Assembly: GCA_038323375.1 (NCBI GenBank)
Contig: JBBQGV010000006.1
Coordinates: 42,386 to 106,385, forward strand
Length of the DNA: 64,000 nt
Direction: 5' to 3'
Origin: JABWAJ01 sp038323375
Lineage (GTDB): Bacteria > Bacteroidota > Bacteroidia > Chitinophagales > Saprospiraceae
The translations under genes were made by a program, and so were the position numbers. Position 1 is the stretch's first letter; the number at the start of each line of letters is the position of its first letter. The notes beneath the pieces were generated by a model that saw only the letters and a program-made list of their open reading frames with translations, had not been told where the DNA came from and made no database searches. Below are positions 18,369-27,365 of this stretch, piece by piece.

Positions 18369-19997
18369 TTAATAAACCGCTACAGTTTTGGTAATCACGT
18401 CTTTCCCACGATTTAAGGTAAAAAAGTACATCCCTGTAGCCCACCCGGTTACGTCAATCCGGTGTTCTTTAGACCCAAAACGAGCCGGTTCGATGACATC
18501 TGTGAAGACCAATTGTCCGAGGGCATTGAACACGCGTACGGCTACCGGGTCGAAATCCGGCACTTCATACTCCAGCGTCAGTTCCAAAGAAACCGGATTG
18601 GGAAAAACATTGGTCAGCGCTAACGGGCCACTGGTATTGCCACACGTTTCCTGGATAATTTCCATTGCACGAAAAACATTCAATCGCCCGCCGGTAGCCG
18701 TTTCGTTGGCCAATGACGACACCGGATCAACGCCTTGCAGCAATGCCTGACGAATGAATAAGGCGGTTTCAGACGGGCGGCTCAGGGCGTCTTCCGCCAA
18801 GCCGGCGCAAGGCAGGCTGTACAACAAGGCGATGGCGCCGCTCAGGTGTGGCGCTGCCGCTGAATTGCCGCCAAAACTACCGTATTCATTGCCAACTTTA
18901 ATGGTATGCGACTCGTTTCCGGGCGTTCCCAAGTCAATTGAAACCTTGCCAAAGGCAGAACCCTGAAAACGGCGGTCGTTCTGCGTCGTATTGAGTGTGG
19001 CGATGATAAAATTGCTGGTGCAGGTCGTTGGCATATCCCCTACTTCGTCCACATCCCAGGCGCTGTTGGCTGTTCCTGCGCCGGTGAGAATCCCCACTTC
19101 GCCCATCAGGTCGTACATCGAACCCCAGAGGGTCTGTTCGCTGCAAAACTTTTTCTCTTGTCCGAACGAAGCGTTGGTAGCCACAACAAAAGCGCCCGAT
19201 GCGCCATTGGTCTGGTTGTAGCGCTCGCGCTGAACGAGGAGGTATTGGTACGCTTCGATGACATCTGCCACATTTCCGGTGGTCAGCAGCATGAGCTTGA
19301 TGTTCCAGTTTACGCCTGCGATGCCGATGTTGTTGCCGCCGCTCGCGCCGGCAATGCCTGCAACGGAAGTGCCGTGGGCATCCGGAAGGTGAGCAGGCGA
19401 GTTGTTGATGAAATTCCAGGCAGTTATATCGTCTATATAGTTATTGCCGTCGTCGTCAAGGCCGTTGCCGGGAATTTCGGAGCGGTTGATCCAGACATTG
19501 TCGCGCAAATCTTCATGGTTGATATCGAACCCGCTGTCGAGGATGGCCAGCACGATGGTGTCGCCTCGCGCCGTAACGCCGCCGGTGGTTACATCCCATA
19601 CTTGCGGAGCGCCGATGCGTTCTACGGTCCATTGCAGGGAAAAGGCAGGATCATTCGGCTCCGTTCGGGGCTTGATCACATAATTGAACTGTGCCGAAAC
19701 CACCATCGGGTGCTGTCGAACCTGATTGAGCAGGGATTGACCGTCTTCTAAATCCGTATTGAACGTGTACAAATGCATGTTGAACCTGGAACCCAGCGCG
19801 CGCTCGTGTACAAGGGCAACGGCAGAACGATATCTGGCATTAAAACTGCGGTCAAAATCAGCAGTTGCGACAGTAGGTTTCAATCGCACCAAAATTTGTC
19901 CGGGGATGTGGTCATCGTTGGAAACGGGGACTGCTTGTGCCATTGCGGCAACAGTCGTCCAAAGCATCCATCCGATCAGCGCGTAACGTTTATTCAT
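18369..19997 (-). CDS. Secreted subtilisin-like serine protease (S8) with T9SS type A sorting domain
   Basis: 542 residues. A signal peptide (1-22) is followed by a propeptide-like region (about 30-110) and the S8 catalytic domain. Asp154 is in LAILDSGFD, His208 in DAHGTSVAGI and Ser379 in GGNSAAAPHLSG. The serine motif departs from the usual GTSMAAPH but keeps the nucleophile. The last 75 residues are a Por-secretion C-terminal domain (NVFPNPVSLELTLEY, VRVFNALGQLVF, GMYFFTLNRGKDVITKTVAVY), so the enzyme should cross the outer membrane by the T9SS. Its start overlaps the end of the upstream binding-protein gene by eight bases, indicating coupling. Confidence 0.94.
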   Translation of the reverse strand: MNKRYALIGWMLWTTVAAMAQAVPVSNDDHIPGQILVRLKPTVATADFDRSFNARYRSAVALVHERALGSRFNMHLYTFNTDLEDGQSLLNQVRQHPMVVSAQFNYVIKPRTEPNDPAFSLQWTVERIGAPQVWDVTTGGVTARGDTIVLAILDSGFDINHEDLRDNVWINRSEIPGNGLDDDGNNYIDDITAWNFINNSPAHLPDAHGTSVAGIAGASGGNNIGIAGVNWNIKLMLLTTGNVADVIEAYQYLLVQRERYNQTNGASGAFVVATNASFGQEKKFCSEQTLWGSMYDLMGEVGILTGAGTANSAWDVDEVGDMPTTCTSNFIIATLNTTQNDRRFQGSAFGKVSIDLGTPGNESHTIKVGNEYGSFGGNSAAAPHLSGAIALLYSLPCAGLAEDALSRPSETALFIRQALLQGVDPVSSLANETATGGRLNVFRAMEIIQETCGNTSGPLALTNVFPNPVSLELTLEYEVPDFDPVAVRVFNALGQLVFTDVIEPARFGSKEHRIDVTGWATGMYFFTLNRGKDVITKTVAVY

Positions 19998-20790
19998 GGA
20001 ATGATGATTTTAAAGTACATTCTCGGTGTAAATTACGGAAATAAGTAGCAGAATGGAGCAGTCGGCTGCCGTACCAGGAAAACGATTCGCCGTCTACAAG
20101 ACAAATTACTGCATTGGGACATTGAATGCGCAATTTTTCAACGTGTTTTTGTTGAAACGGATAAGGTTCTGACGACAACAGGATGACTTCCGGGTTTGCT
20201 TCCCGAAGCATCGCATTGTCCACTTCCGGGTATCGGCTGAGGTGGCCAAAAACATTGATAAACCCGGCTCGCTTGAGCATATCGTTGATGAAGGTGTCTG
20301 TAGCGGCCACCATATACGGCTTTCGCCAGATAAAATAAGCCGTCCTGCGCTTTTCCGAAACTTTCAGCGCCTCAAATGACTGCCAGATTTTGGAAACCAA
20401 TGCTGCTGCTTCATTGGCCTTATTCACAATTGCGCCAATGCGCCCGATCATTTCTTCCGCATCCTCTAAATTTTGGACATCGCTCATCCACACCGGATAG
20501 CGGGCTTGCAGGGCTTCTATTTGCGAACGTTCGTTTTCTTCCTTGTTGCCAATGATGAGATCGGGTTCTAAGGCTGCAATGGCTTCCAGGTTCAGTTTTT
20601 TTGTCCCCCCTACCCTTTTCTTTTGGCGAAACCACACCTCCGGATGCACACAAAATTTGGTGATGCCCACTACTTCTTCCCGCAAACCCAAATCGTACAG
20701 CAGCTCCGTTTGAGAGGGTACCAAAGAGACAATCCGCTGCGGCGGAAAGGGAATGTGGACTTCGCGGTTGAGTTGATCTGTTGTGTTCAA
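19990..20790 (-). CDS. BtuF-like helical-backbone metal/cobalamin-binding protein
   Basis: 266 residues resembling the class III solute-binding fold: RIVSLVPSQTELLYDLGL at the N-terminus, EVVGITKFCVHPEVW, then LNLEAIAALEPDLIIGNKEENE, a long backbone helix and VNVFGHLSRYPEVDNAMLREANPEVILLSSEPYPF. It lacks an obvious signal peptide or lipobox, so it may be cytoplasmic, as some stand-alone Bacteroidota members seem to be. The only upstream start is a TTG at 20788-20790; no ATG precedes the conserved region. An octanucleotide repeat lies 10 bases upstream. The last eight bases are shared with the subtilase gene. No ABC permease or ATPase partner is adjacent, so ligand and role remain open. Confidence 0.78.
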   Translation of the reverse strand: MNTTDQLNREVHIPFPPQRIVSLVPSQTELLYDLGLREEVVGITKFCVHPEVWFRQKKRVGGTKKLNLEAIAALEPDLIIGNKEENERSQIEALQARYPVWMSDVQNLEDAEEMIGRIGAIVNKANEAAALVSKIWQSFEALKVSEKRRTAYFIWRKPYMVAATDTFINDMLKRAGFINVFGHLSRYPEVDNAMLREANPEVILLSSEPYPFQQKHVEKLRIQCPNAVICLVDGESFSWYGSRLLHSATYFRNLHRECTLKSSFHE

Positions 20791-20800
20791 GCCTGATGAT

Positions 20801-20828
20801 TTTGTTTATTTGTTTATTTGTTTATTTG
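20801..20828 (-). repeat. Octanucleotide tandem repeat (TTTGTTTA)3.5
   Basis: 28 bases of a perfect 8-bp unit, read as A/C-rich leader on the minus strand and ending 10 bases before the TTG start of the BtuF-like gene. A shorter relative (ATAAACAAATAAAC) precedes aroE. Copy-number change would alter leader length. Confidence 0.85.
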
Positions 20829-20970
20829 AATCCCGGGAATGCTCAAATCCTCGCGCCTCAAATCTTCAAATCATTCTTGTTGTTGGTTCGTTGAGTGTTT
20901 GGGCGACCGCGAGGGTCGCACCCTACCGGCTCTGCCCGCGCTCAAATCTTGAAATCCTCAAATCTTCAAA
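20829..20970 (-). repeat. Dispersed repeat R1, copy 2
   Basis: Reverse-orientation copy of the repeat at 1048 and 50253, oriented toward the BtuF-like gene. The core hairpin GGGCGACC / GGTCGCACCC lies at 20901-20923. The flanks keep the AT-rich words AAATCTTCAAATC and CTCAAATC. A neighbouring stretch at 20970-20995 (CTTGTCCCGCCCCAGCGGGA) is also present, inverted, beside copy 3. Confidence 0.8.
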
Positions 20971-21009
20971 ACTTGTCCCGCCCCAGCGGGATCTTCACAT
21001 CAGATACCT

Positions 21010-21072
21010 TATCTTTGCCGATTCAACAAATACAGCCCTCCGGGCTTTTCCGGTTTGCCACCTGAAGTTGGC
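21010..21072 (+). promoter_or_regulatory. -7-like box and REP-like hairpin upstream of rimO
   Basis: TATCTTTG at 21010-21017 fits the TAnnTTTG consensus, though no good -33 TTTG is seen. At 21057-21072 the words GCCACCTGAAGTTGGC form an imperfect stem; a similar hairpin plus GTGACCACG is at 26775-26788. Confidence 0.4.
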
Positions 21073-21091
21073 GACCACATAAGGTACAAAT

Positions 21092-22411
21092 ATGAAAACA
21101 AAAACGCTTCGGCGCGATAAAGTCAATGTGATTACGCTGGGTTGTTCGAAGAACATCGTGGATTCGGAAAACCTGATCACCCAGTTGCGGGGCAACGATT
21201 TTGAAGTGGTCCACGACAGCGATCAGGAAGACGCCAACGTCATCATCGTCAACACCTGTGGCTTTATAGATGTTGCCAAAGAAGAATCAATTAACACCAT
21301 TCTGCAATACGCTGAACTAAAAAAAACGGGCGAGATTGACAAACTTTATGCCACCGGTTGCTTGTCGCAACGCTATCGCGAGGAGCTTACGCTCGAAATT
21401 CCGGAAGTAGATGCTTGGTTCGGTACACTTGAGATGCCATCCCTGCTGGCTCGTTTGAACGCCGATTATAAACACGAACTCGTCGGCGAGCGCCTGCTCA
21501 CTACGCCTGACCACTACGCCTATTTGAAAATTTCGGAAGGCTGCAACCGCACCTGCTCGTTTTGCGCCATCCCGCTTATGCGCGGCGGTCACGTCTCGCG
21601 CCCGGTGGAGGAATTGGTGCGCGAAGCGCAGAGCCTGGCACGGCGAGGCGTCAAAGAACTCATGCTCATTGCACAGGAGCTGACCTACTACGGGTTGGAT
21701 TTGTACAAAAGCCGCGAATTGCCGCGCCTGTTGCACGCCCTTGCCGATGTGGAAGGCATCGAGTGGATTCGCCTGCACTACGCTTATCCGAGCAAGTTTC
21801 CGGAAGAAATTTTTGATGCGATGGCTGCCCGATCCGAAATCTGCAACTATTTAGATATGCCGCTGCAACACGCCAGTAATGCCGTATTGGAGCGCATGCG
21901 CCGGCAAATCACGCAGGAGGAAACGCGGCGTTTGGTGCAAACCGCAAGGAAAAAAGTGCCGGGTCTGACCCTGCGCACGACCATGCTGGTGGGCTTTCCA
22001 GGCGAAACGGAAGCGGAATTTGAAGAACTCTGCGACTTTGTGCGGGAAATGCGCTTTGACCGTTTGGGCGTTTTTCAATATTCCCACGAAGAAGATACCC
22101 GCGCTTATGACCTGCCAGATGACGTTCCTGCCGAACTGAAAGCCGATCGCGCCAACCGCCTGATGGAAATCCAGCAGGAAATTTCTTACGAAAAGAACTT
22201 AGAAAAAGTCGGCAGCACCTTTAAAGTGCTTTTTGACCGCAAGGAAGGCGAATACTTCGTGGGGCGTACCGAAGGCGACTCGCCGGAAGTGGACAACGAA
22301 GTGCTGGTGCGCGCTGATGCGCAATTTGCGCCTCGGTTGGGGGATTTTGCGATGGTGAAGGTGACGGAGGCGACGGAGTTTGATTTGTATGGAGTGGTGG
22401 CGGTGGGCTAA
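21092..22411 (+). CDS. rimO: Ribosomal protein S12 methylthiotransferase
   Basis: Radical-SAM enzyme that methylthiolates the conserved Asp of ribosomal protein S12. 439 residues, the usual length. The N-terminal cluster-binding domain has Cys18 (LGCSKNIVDSE), Cys56 (NTCGF) and Cys90 (TGCLSQRY). The radical-SAM motif CNRTCSFC is at 151-158, then the barrel (LRTTMLVGFPGETEAEFEEL) and a C-terminal TRAM domain (VLFDRKEGEYFVGRTEGDSPEVDNEV). LGCSKN and the TRAM end favour RimO over MiaB. The ATG at 21092 gives MKTKTLRRDKVNVITLGCSKN. Downstream DNA is unrelated and AT-richer. Confidence 0.96.
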   Translation: MKTKTLRRDKVNVITLGCSKNIVDSENLITQLRGNDFEVVHDSDQEDANVIIVNTCGFIDVAKEESINTILQYAELKKTGEIDKLYATGCLSQRYREELTLEIPEVDAWFGTLEMPSLLARLNADYKHELVGERLLTTPDHYAYLKISEGCNRTCSFCAIPLMRGGHVSRPVEELVREAQSLARRGVKELMLIAQELTYYGLDLYKSRELPRLLHALADVEGIEWIRLHYAYPSKFPEEIFDAMAARSEICNYLDMPLQHASNAVLERMRRQITQEETRRLVQTARKKVPGLTLRTTMLVGFPGETEAEFEELCDFVREMRFDRLGVFQYSHEEDTRAYDLPDDVPAELKADRANRLMEIQQEISYEKNLEKVGSTFKVLFDRKEGEYFVGRTEGDSPEVDNEVLVRADAQFAPRLGDFAMVKVTEATEFDLYGVVAVG

Positions 22412-22506
22412 GGCTTACTCCTATCCTGTTCACTAATGAAGAAAAGTTTTTAATTATCAACGACTTCTATCTTTCAATTGCGAAAACAGATGAAGTAAAA
22501 GCTGCT

Positions 22507-22995
22507 TTGAATACGGCAAGAGAAAAAGGTTGTACGACTTGTGCGTTCAACCAAAACAGCATCGCAGAATGGGTTCAAATGAACAGAAGCCGCCTTACAG
22601 ATAAGGAAGCAATCAATCTGCTCGATATAGGAACCCCTCTGGAGTTATACAACAACGGAGGCGCTGCTAAAGTAGGAGAAGCTTTAAAAGCTTTAGATAA
22701 CAGGATAGCAACTGACTCTGAACAGGCAAACGCCAAGGCCATCCTTGGTACTTCTGCCATCCTGCGGCACAGCATCCAATATTGGGACAGTTCTTATACC
22801 GACGCTCAGCATCCTTTTTATCCGGTGATTAATCGCGATATTAATTATAGGACGTGTTGGTACTGCGTATATATAGCGCTCACCGATGCTTTTTCATATC
22901 AGGATTGCTTGTATAACTCTGGAATTACAAATCCTAATACAGCCGAAATTGTTTGCCAAAACCAAGCAGCTTATACTTCTTCACTGTATTATTAG
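22507..22995 (+). CDS. Orphan cysteine-containing protein, possible start-proximal frameshift
   Basis: Not recognised. From the TTG at 22507 the frame gives 162 residues with several cysteines (GCTTCAFN, YRTCWYCVYIALTDAFSYQDCLY, IVCQN). The frame stays open upstream to the rimO stop without an ATG. An ATG at 22436 in another frame reads MKKSF and then hits TAA at a T5 run (22447-22451). One more T would give MKKSFLIINDFYLSIAKTDE joined to the long frame, a natural-looking start. So this may be a gene inactivated by a 1-base deletion, a phase-variable start, or a TTG-started short protein. Base use is more AT-rich than rimO, suggesting foreign origin. A perfect 22-bp hairpin terminator follows the stop. 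Confidence 0.45.
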   Translation: MNTAREKGCTTCAFNQNSIAEWVQMNRSRLTDKEAINLLDIGTPLELYNNGGAAKVGEALKALDNRIATDSEQANAKAILGTSAILRHSIQYWDSSYTDAQHPFYPVINRDINYRTCWYCVYIALTDAFSYQDCLYNSGITNPNTAEIVCQNQAAYTSSLYY

Positions 22996-23013
22996 TGGCT
23001 TGTTTATATGAAG

Positions 23014-23063
23014 AAGGAATAACAGTTCTAATTTTTTGTATAAAATTAGAACTGTTATTCCTT
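23014..23063. terminator. Perfect 22-bp hairpin, bidirectional terminator type
   Basis: Left arm 23014-23035, right arm 23042-23063, loop of 6 bases, no mismatch. The stem begins AAGGAATAACAG and ends in TTTT on one side and AAAA on the other, so it can terminate on both strands. It lies 18 bases after the orphan gene's stop. Confidence 0.85.
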
Positions 23064-23246
23064 TAACTAAAATCTCTGCACTTGTTAGGTTTACTTAAAT
23101 TTTAAAAATGAATATTTTTAAAATATACTGTGCTGCAATAGGTTTTGTGCAACCCAGAGTCCACAACCATGGTCGCTTGTGAAATCATCGTCCGTCCGCT
23201 GCCTGATCATGTTTTTAAAGTGCCGTGATGCCCACACAATTATTCC

Positions 23247-24722
23247 CTAAAGCTTCAACACCCTAACCTTGCCAAAATGCCGTCCATCCTGTACAGCCTG
23301 AAGGTAATAGACCCCTGCCGGCAACCCTTCTAAGCTCATTTCCGCTTGCAAGTCTGTACTTTCAAGACTGCGCACCGGCCTGCCCAATGCGTCGTATAGC
23401 GTAAGGTGTTTATGGCCTGAAAAATCCATTTCAATCACCGCTATATCCTTAGCCGGGTTGGGATAAAGACGCAATCGAGCCGGTTCTTTGGGCACATCCT
23501 CTGCACTGGAAATCAGCAAGGTATCACAGGGAGAGTTGGCTATCGAGCCGAGGTTATAGTTTGGGTAGTGGGGTATGGTGCGCTGTATGCGGCTGGGCAT
23601 CGCAAACCCTTCGAACTGCACCTGAGCCACATTAGGGACGTTATCGCTAGGTTCAATGACGTGCAGGTAAGGCTCGGAAGCCTGCGGCGCAATAAAGATG
23701 CGCCCATAAGGGTCGCGAAACATGTGCACAAAACTGCCGCCATAGCCTGTGGGTGGAGTGAAGGAAGCCCGCAAGGTGTCGGGGGGCGTATCAAAGCGCG
23801 CCTTGCTCACCTGATACCACCTGGAGAAATAAACGGATTCTGAATCCGAAGAAAAGGCGCTGCCGCTGCCACCAAAAACACCATTTTCCAGATGGGAAAA
23901 TCCGGCTTCAGACAAAATTCCGCTACAACGGTCAAACGTGAGAAACTGGGCACCACACTTCGAACTGAACCGTACCAAACGTTCGCCGGAAGGTGAGGCA
24001 GACAAAGAACGCTGCCAGCGACATGGCGGAAACGGGAAATTGTATCCTACGCTTTGCACTTCGTGAATAGCCGGGCCATCCGGTGTAAGCAAGATTTTGT
24101 GAAAATTGGAAGTACCAAAATCATTGGTCAGCAGCCACCAGTCATTGCCATTGGCGTGCCGCACCAACTCAAAGGGGTCAACTTCTGTATTGATGAGTAC
24201 CTCGTTTTTAGACAAAACGGTGACTTCCCCGCTAAGGGTATCATAAACAATCCGGGGCAGGTATAAAGGGCCGTAGGAAATAGAATGTGTGGTCGAATTT
24301 TCCATTCCGGTGTGAATGAGAAAATACAAATCAGGCCGGATGCGGAAGGTTGCGACCGAAGCACCTTTGGGTGCCAGATAGCCATAGGCGTCACAGGCCA
24401 TGTCGAAGACTTCTCCGGGATTAAGCCCCTCCCCACCTGAAAGTATCTGGTGATCAGCGCCATAAACATGGCACCCATTGGTGTAAAAAAGCAATTGACC
24501 ATTGGGGCGATAAGCGCCGGCCATTGTGGCCTCAAATTGTACGGAACTGTTGAAATTTTGAGCCAACACTTCGTCTTCAAATGGCTGTATGAGAATTTGG
24601 CCATTCGTTACAACACCTAAGTTTTCGGTATAACCGGCTGCCCAAAAGACCTGCGCGCCAAGCCTTATCGGCGACAGAAAAGTAGCCAGCAAAAAATATT
24701 GGAGTAGTTTATTCTTGTTCAT
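23247..24722 (-). CDS. T9SS type A sorted protein with PD40/WD40-like beta-propeller segments
   Basis: 491 residues from the ATG at 24722 (a GTG three codons earlier overlaps the preceding frame). Signal peptide MNKNKLLQYFLLATFLSPIRLGAQ. The body has propeller-like blades: LLFYTNGCHVYGADHQIL, WWLLTNDFGTSNFHKILLTPDG, SLSASPSGERLVRFSS and DPYGRIFIAPQ. The final 75 residues are a Por-secretion domain (RLYPNPAKDIAVIEMDFSG, LTLYDALGRPVRSLE, GVYYLQAVQDG). It is 1 base downstream of a broken paralogue that shares PHFPNYRL/PHYPNYNL and DRCTG/DRCSG blocks but lacks the sorting domain. Likely secreted; binding target unknown. Confidence 0.85.
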   Translation of the reverse strand: MNKNKLLQYFLLATFLSPIRLGAQVFWAAGYTENLGVVTNGQILIQPFEDEVLAQNFNSSVQFEATMAGAYRPNGQLLFYTNGCHVYGADHQILSGGEGLNPGEVFDMACDAYGYLAPKGASVATFRIRPDLYFLIHTGMENSTTHSISYGPLYLPRIVYDTLSGEVTVLSKNEVLINTEVDPFELVRHANGNDWWLLTNDFGTSNFHKILLTPDGPAIHEVQSVGYNFPFPPCRWQRSLSASPSGERLVRFSSKCGAQFLTFDRCSGILSEAGFSHLENGVFGGSGSAFSSDSESVYFSRWYQVSKARFDTPPDTLRASFTPPTGYGGSFVHMFRDPYGRIFIAPQASEPYLHVIEPSDNVPNVAQVQFEGFAMPSRIQRTIPHYPNYNLGSIANSPCDTLLISSAEDVPKEPARLRLYPNPAKDIAVIEMDFSGHKHLTLYDALGRPVRSLESTDLQAEMSLEGLPAGVYYLQAVQDGRHFGKVRVLKL

Positions 24723-24723
24723 G

Positions 24724-25745
24724 TCAATCACAGTTTATTGCCGCTAAGCGGTAGTTAGGAAAATGGGGAATGGAACTATAATTAAGCACCGGAAAAATGG
24801 GGCCTCTCCGCTGCCGAAAACCACAAGCTTGCCCCAATAAATCAGGGCGTTCGATTACGTGATAAAACGGCGCATCAACCGGCGCGATATAGATTTTCCC
24901 ATCGGGTGCCAGTTCACTGTAGGTAAATTGATTGCCTTCATTGAAAGGCGGCATATCATCAAAATAAGCAATGGTATCTATCGGATTTTCATCGGGATTG
25001 GCCCAGGTATCCAATTGCAGAACAGCACGGCTATTGTTGTAATAAAGAAATCGAGAATTGGGCGAAAAAGCGACGCTGGCAGCGAGGTTTCCATCCCCAA
25101 TCGGAAAATACCGGGCGTTGGATAACTGGCCGGTGCAGCGGTCAAAGTCCATTAATGTAATGCCGTTAAGAGCGTCCGTTCGAACAAATTTAGTACCATC
25201 CGGCGAAAAATCGCTAAGGCCGAGCCAATCCTGTAACCCGCTGCCAGCATAAATATTTTGCCCAAGCGTATCTACATGATGTAAACTCACCCCCTGTGCT
25301 GTCCACAACATAAGTGTAGTAAATGTTCGATGCAAAAGTACCATGTACCAACCACCACCCCTGGTTGTCGCCCATCTTCGTTAGTCCGGTTCCCGTACTG
25401 AAATCCTCGTACAAAGGATTGTTTTTAGAAATAACCCGACCTAATCCGCCATTAGCTTCCATGTCAATATGGGTATAATAAACATCCCGAACCAGGAATT
25501 TCCTGCCAATAACTGGCGAAAAGTAAACTGGCGCCGCCCGCTGATGAAAATATAGGTATTCGGAAGGGTGTCCGGGAAAAGGAACAGACAAACCTGAAAG
25601 CGGTGTAGGATAGCCTCCAATGACAGTTAAATCCTCCGTCCAGCTTTCGTGCCGGGGGTTGAGCGTATCACCATTCTCCATGATGTTGCCCAATCGGTTA
25701 TACATAGCAACGCCATCGCTGTGGTAGAGTACCTGAACGCCGGAG
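24724..25745 (-). pseudogene. Frameshifted, truncated paralogue of the PD40-like T9SS protein
   Basis: Two overlapping frames together make one propeller protein. The upstream part (about 25295-25745) reads VLYHSDGVAMYNRLGNIMENGD, parallel to LLFYTNGCHVYGADHQIL of the neighbour at 23247. The downstream part (24724-25290) reads LGLSDFSPDGTKFVRTD, FDRCTGQLSNARY and PDGKIYIAPVDAPFYHVIERP. The frame changes at a C5 run (25290-25294; G5 on the coding strand); with four G the two join as DSTGVSLHHVDT. The signal peptide and first blade are missing at the 5' end, where the sequence runs into a beta-helix gene. The 3' end stops at INCD, just before where the paralogue continues into its linker and sorting domain. 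Probably dead. Confidence 0.7.
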
Positions 25746-26594
25746 TTTATAATAAATATCGAAGTCAATATCCCTGTACTTGCCTTCCGCCCCTTCAATT
25801 TCTTCAATGCTGCCATCAATCAAACCCTCTTCAAATGCCGTCAGTTTTTTTGATGGATCCTTCTCTTCTTCCTGTGGCGTAAGACAGTATAATTCGGGAT
25901 CAATTGTGGCAGGATCATAATAGAACCAGTCTAATGGCCCCGAAGAAGCCTGCGCAGGAATAATAGGGTTAGGCCAAAGGTTGCTGGTGTTATCCTGCAC
26001 CTTAAATTGGCTAAACTGGAAAAACATGGGATTAATGCCGGACACCAGGAATGCCCCCATAAACGCTTCGGCTGCTGTGCCGCCATTCCAGCGATTATTT
26101 TTATAAATCTGTTGCCCGGTAACGCCATCTCCATATAAACTCATAATGGCAAGGCCACGGGCATGGTCGTCCATTTGGTTGCGTCTGACAATAGAACCGT
26201 CGCAGTTTTCTAAGAAAAGAAGCCCACTACGGGCACCATCACCATCCGTTGTGTTACAATATACAAATGCCTGTGGAGAATTTCTTAATACAATGCTACC
26301 ATCTGTTTTTCCGTCTCCATTGGTAGCGACGATGAAATTGCGCGAAATATTGATCCGACTTATGTTGGTCACCTGTATCCCGGCAAAAGGTATATTATTC
26401 ACATTATCAACAAAGATTTCGTTGTCCATAATGGCTCCTCCTCTCGATAAAATAACTTCAATGGCATGGCTGGTTGTTTCTAATTTATTCTTCGAGATGA
26501 TCATTTCCTTGTAAGCAGGTTGCCAAAATGGGGCATCTATAATAAAAGCACCACTACCAATTGTATTCTTCATGGTGTTGTTGTGAATTATCAT
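25746..26594 (-). pseudogene. Right-handed parallel beta-helix repeat protein, truncated at both ends
   Basis: About 280 residues of beta-helix (PbH1-like) pattern: MIISKNKLETTSHAIEV, IMDNEIFVDNVNNIPFAGIQV, INISRNFIVATNGDG, FVYCNTTDGDGARSGLLFLENC and IVRRNQMDDHARGLAIMSLYG. Then follows a linker and an acidic stretch KKLTAFEEGLIDGSIEEIEG. It lacks a signal peptide: in-frame stops lie just upstream of 26594. Near 25745 the beta-helix sequence (DIDFDIYYKLRR) gives way, out of frame, to propeller sequence of the next pseudogene, so the true C-terminus is lost. Its open frame continues 16 codons past the junction, to 25698. A deletion that fused two unrelated secreted-protein genes explains the arrangement. 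Confidence 0.65.
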
Positions 26595-27365
26595 TGAGCA
26601 TTTCTACAAACCTTTGACCTCTCCGAGGTCGTATGGCAAAAAGCATTTCAAAGCGGCTGGATAGTTACCTTTTAATTGAGTGAGGGCTTTTTTTGTGGTT
26701 CTTGTTGCTCGCGTGTAGGCTTCGCCTTGCGTGTGCTGTTCCGCTGGATTTCACCGACCCAATTAGTGGGTCTGCCAGCTAAAGCTGGTGACCACGATTA
26801 CCCGCTCGTGCCCAAGCTCTATTCCTTTCCAACACCTTCATTTTAAAACGGCGCTGCTTGTTGCGACCTCCGAGGTCGCATACAGACCAAAGTTGCGGGT
26901 TCAGCCCGCCGTCAATAATGCGGATATGATTGTTGACAGTTTGCAATCAAAATCCGGTAGAAGTTGGTATCGTAAGCCTGGCAGAACACTACTTGTTAAG
27001 CAGCGCTTCCAACAATGTATCGGGTGCCGGTGTCCTGGATGCCTTGCGGCTCGATGATATTTGGAACGATATTGGGTTTGTACCGACAGCCGGGATTTGA
27101 AATGGTGTTTTCTGTAGCCGGGCTGGAGCCAGCAGCTTTGATCCGTTCCGACCTCTTGCCGGAACGATCCCAAGATGTTGACGGTGCGGGAAGGTTGGTC
27201 GCGAGCGGCGAAATAGATACTAACTTTTGTAATGCTGAACGCCACGTTCCTAAGTTCAGGTAACTTCCACTCCCCGTCTTCAAAACGTTGCTTTTTGTCG
27301 TAATAAATCGGCGCATCGGTTTCATAAAAATACCTTGCCCTCTAAACAAAAACACCAACCAGATT
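26595..27365. other. Non-coding, repeat-bearing region
   Basis: About 770 bp with no convincing gene; open frames on the minus strand (26901-27358) have no recognisable character and may be decayed beta-helix sequence. Hairpins: CCAGCT-AA-AGCTGG at 26775-26788 followed by TGACCACG, and TGCGACCT-CCG-AGGTCGCA at 26862-26880, a variant of which (GACCTCTCCGAGGTC) occurs at 26618. Around 26710-26755 a degenerate match, inverted, to 45915-45990 is seen (GGCTTCGCCT, GCGTGT and CTGGATTTC words). Confidence 0.5.

Noticed and set aside
26901..27358. Two minus-strand ORFs of about 115-120 codons upstream of the ABC transporter gene
   Set aside because: No motif, no good start, overlapping hairpin repeats; possibly decayed coding sequence, not supported as genes.
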